A DNA stretch of 64,000 nucleotides from Peribacillus muralis (GTDB taxonomy: Bacteria; Bacillota; Bacilli; Bacillales; DSM-1321): contig NZ_CP017080.1 of assembly GCF_001645685.2 (NCBI RefSeq), positions 3,959,051 to 4,023,050 of the forward strand, given 5' to 3'. Position numbers and translations under genes: made by a program. This document shows, one piece after another, positions 63,100 through 64,000 of the stretch. Each line of letters starts with the position of its first letter. Position 1 is the first letter of the stretch. Under the pieces are notes generated by a model. That model saw only the letters and a list, made by a program, of their open reading frames with translations, did no database searches and was not told the DNA's origin.

Positions 63100-63867
63100 A
63101 TGCTTAGTTACGAGGGATTCACGCTAATCATCATGCTCTTCATTTTAGCTCCCATCATGGGAGCTATTGCTCTTTTATTTTTATTCATATTCGAAAAGAG
63201 GATCGATCTGCTTGAAAACAAAAACAAAGAGATCCAGCTGGAGCAAGCTCTGCAGGAGGCACAATACAATAAACTGAACCAGCAAATCCAGCCTCACTTT
63301 TTATTCAATACCCTTAATGTCATATTGGGCTTGGCCCGCCTGGACAGGAAGGCCGAATTGATCCGTGCCCTGGAGGCATTTTCACAATTCCTGAAATTCA
63401 AATACAAAGCATCCGAGCCATTGATTCCGCTTGCCCAGGAAATTCAATACACCCAGCATTATCTCGACATCCAAAGCCTCCGCTTTGGTGACCGGCTTAA
63501 GATCGATATGTCGTGCCCCGATCACTTGACGATCGCACTGGTCCCCCCATTCATTCTCCAGACATTAGTGGAGAATTCATTCAAGCACGGCTTGGAAAAA
63601 AAGGTGGGAGAAGCCCTTCTTCATATTCAATTCCATTTGGAAGCGGAGACGATGCATCTCATAGTGAAGGATAACGGGTACATCGGGAATGCCACTTCCG
63701 CTGCCGAGGAAGGCGGTCATGGCCTGGACAATATCCAAAAGCGTTTACACTTGTATTTCAGCAGCCGAGCACGATTAATGATCAATTCCGATGAACGCGG
63801 CACAAAGGTGGAGGTATCATGGCCACTCGTTTTTGATACGAAATTGGAGGAGGCAGCACCGGAATGA
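63100..63867 (+). CDS. LytS/YesM-like sensor histidine kinase, short
   Basis: 255 residues. One N-terminal membrane segment (about 8-32), a short coiled coil, His_kinase with phospho-His in QIQPHFLFNTLNVILG (near 65), and HATPase with LVENSFKHGLEKK and GHGLDNIQKRLHLYF. No extracellular sensor, so it probably reads the transporter or a cytoplasmic/membrane cue. AGAGGTTCTCC before the ATG. Overlaps the response regulator by 4 bp. Confidence 0.92.
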   Translation: MLSYEGFTLIIMLFILAPIMGAIALLFLFIFEKRIDLLENKNKEIQLEQALQEAQYNKLNQQIQPHFLFNTLNVILGLARLDRKAELIRALEAFSQFLKFKYKASEPLIPLAQEIQYTQHYLDIQSLRFGDRLKIDMSCPDHLTIALVPPFILQTLVENSFKHGLEKKVGEALLHIQFHLEAETMHLIVKDNGYIGNATSAAEEGGHGLDNIQKRLHLYFSSRARLMINSDERGTKVEVSWPLVFDTKLEEAAPE

Positions 63868-64000
63868 ATGTATTATTAGTGGATGACGAACCATTGGTCC
63901 TTGAACAAATGGAATATATGATCCAGTCGATATTCCCGTTTTGGACCTTTCACAAGGCCGCTGATGCTGTTCAAGCGCTGACGATCAACCAGACTCATAA
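63864..64000 (+). CDS. response regulator, partial (runs off right edge)
   Basis: Begins MNVLLVDDEPLVLEQMEY with the acidic pocket DDE of a receiver domain; 45 codons visible. The output domain (AraC or LytTR) lies outside the window. The 21-bp direct-repeat operators upstream of the two nearby operons would fit either. ATG overlaps the kinase stop. Confidence 0.85.
   Translation, partial: MNVLLVDDEPLVLEQMEYMIQSIFPFWTFHKAADAVQALTINQTH

Overview
The window looks like the chromosome of a low-GC, endospore-forming Bacillaceae bacterium. Strong GGAGG-type Shine-Dalgarno sites precede most genes, with occasional GTG/TTG starts. There are LytS/LytT-CstA, BglG-type PTS and RpiR regulators, CcpA-like cre boxes and a heterocycloanthracin-type bacteriocin locus. 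A Peribacillus (Bacillus simplex group) relative is my guess from overall flavour; nothing in the sequence proves it. No rRNA, tRNA, CRISPR, prophage or intact insertion sequence was seen. Most of the window is catabolic and accessory gene islands.

Layout. (1) 1-6730, minus strand: a LacI-controlled oxidative operon (SDR, Fe-type alcohol dehydrogenase, aldehyde dehydrogenase, cupin, alpha/beta hydrolase, HpcH/HpaI aldolase running off the left edge) with two identical palindromic operators. (2) 6895-11758: a UlaA-type PTS operon with a BglG-type PRD regulator, two almost identical tandem IIB genes, IIC and a HAD phosphatase. (3) 12031-14380: a DHA2-type efflux pump, then an ~600-bp non-coding array of 21-bp repeats. 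(4) 14557-19232: a DUF1540 protein, CstA and its LytS/LytT pair. (5) 19424-22127: two tiny membrane proteins and a MutS2 paralogue without Smr domain, preceded by a ~410-nt structured leader with a seven-codon uORF and two intrinsic terminators. (6) 22279-27249: a GAF/PucR-type regulator divergent from an MFS transporter and an M20 amidohydrolase. (7) 27601-34971: a toxin-like small ORF, then a purine salvage operon (binding protein, nucleoside hydrolase, two permeases, ATPase, adenine deaminase) behind a DUF2294 gene and an attenuator-like terminator. (8) 35185-40738: PTS EIICB, NanE, aspartase and an RpiR regulator. (9) 40801-46674: a thiazole/oxazole-modified microcin (TOMM) cluster with a 13-cysteine precursor. 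(10) 46891-64000: an NCS2 permease, three tandem cytosine-deaminase-like amidohydrolases, two further TRZ/ATZ-type amidohydrolases, two family-5 binding proteins, a Dpp/Opp-type ABC transporter and a two-component system cut by the right edge.

How they work together. Several blocks are complete uptake-degradation-regulation modules. The most striking is the 48-64 kb island. The promoter of the triple amidohydrolase operon (near 52441-52508) and that of the binding-protein/TRZ operon (near 59018-59085) share the same architecture: 21-bp-spaced TTTACT repeats directly upstream of a weak -35, then 17 bp to TATAAT. This implies one activator, probably the two-component system at 63100-64000. The other two highlights are the TOMM cluster and the attenuator-like leader of the MutS2 paralogue.
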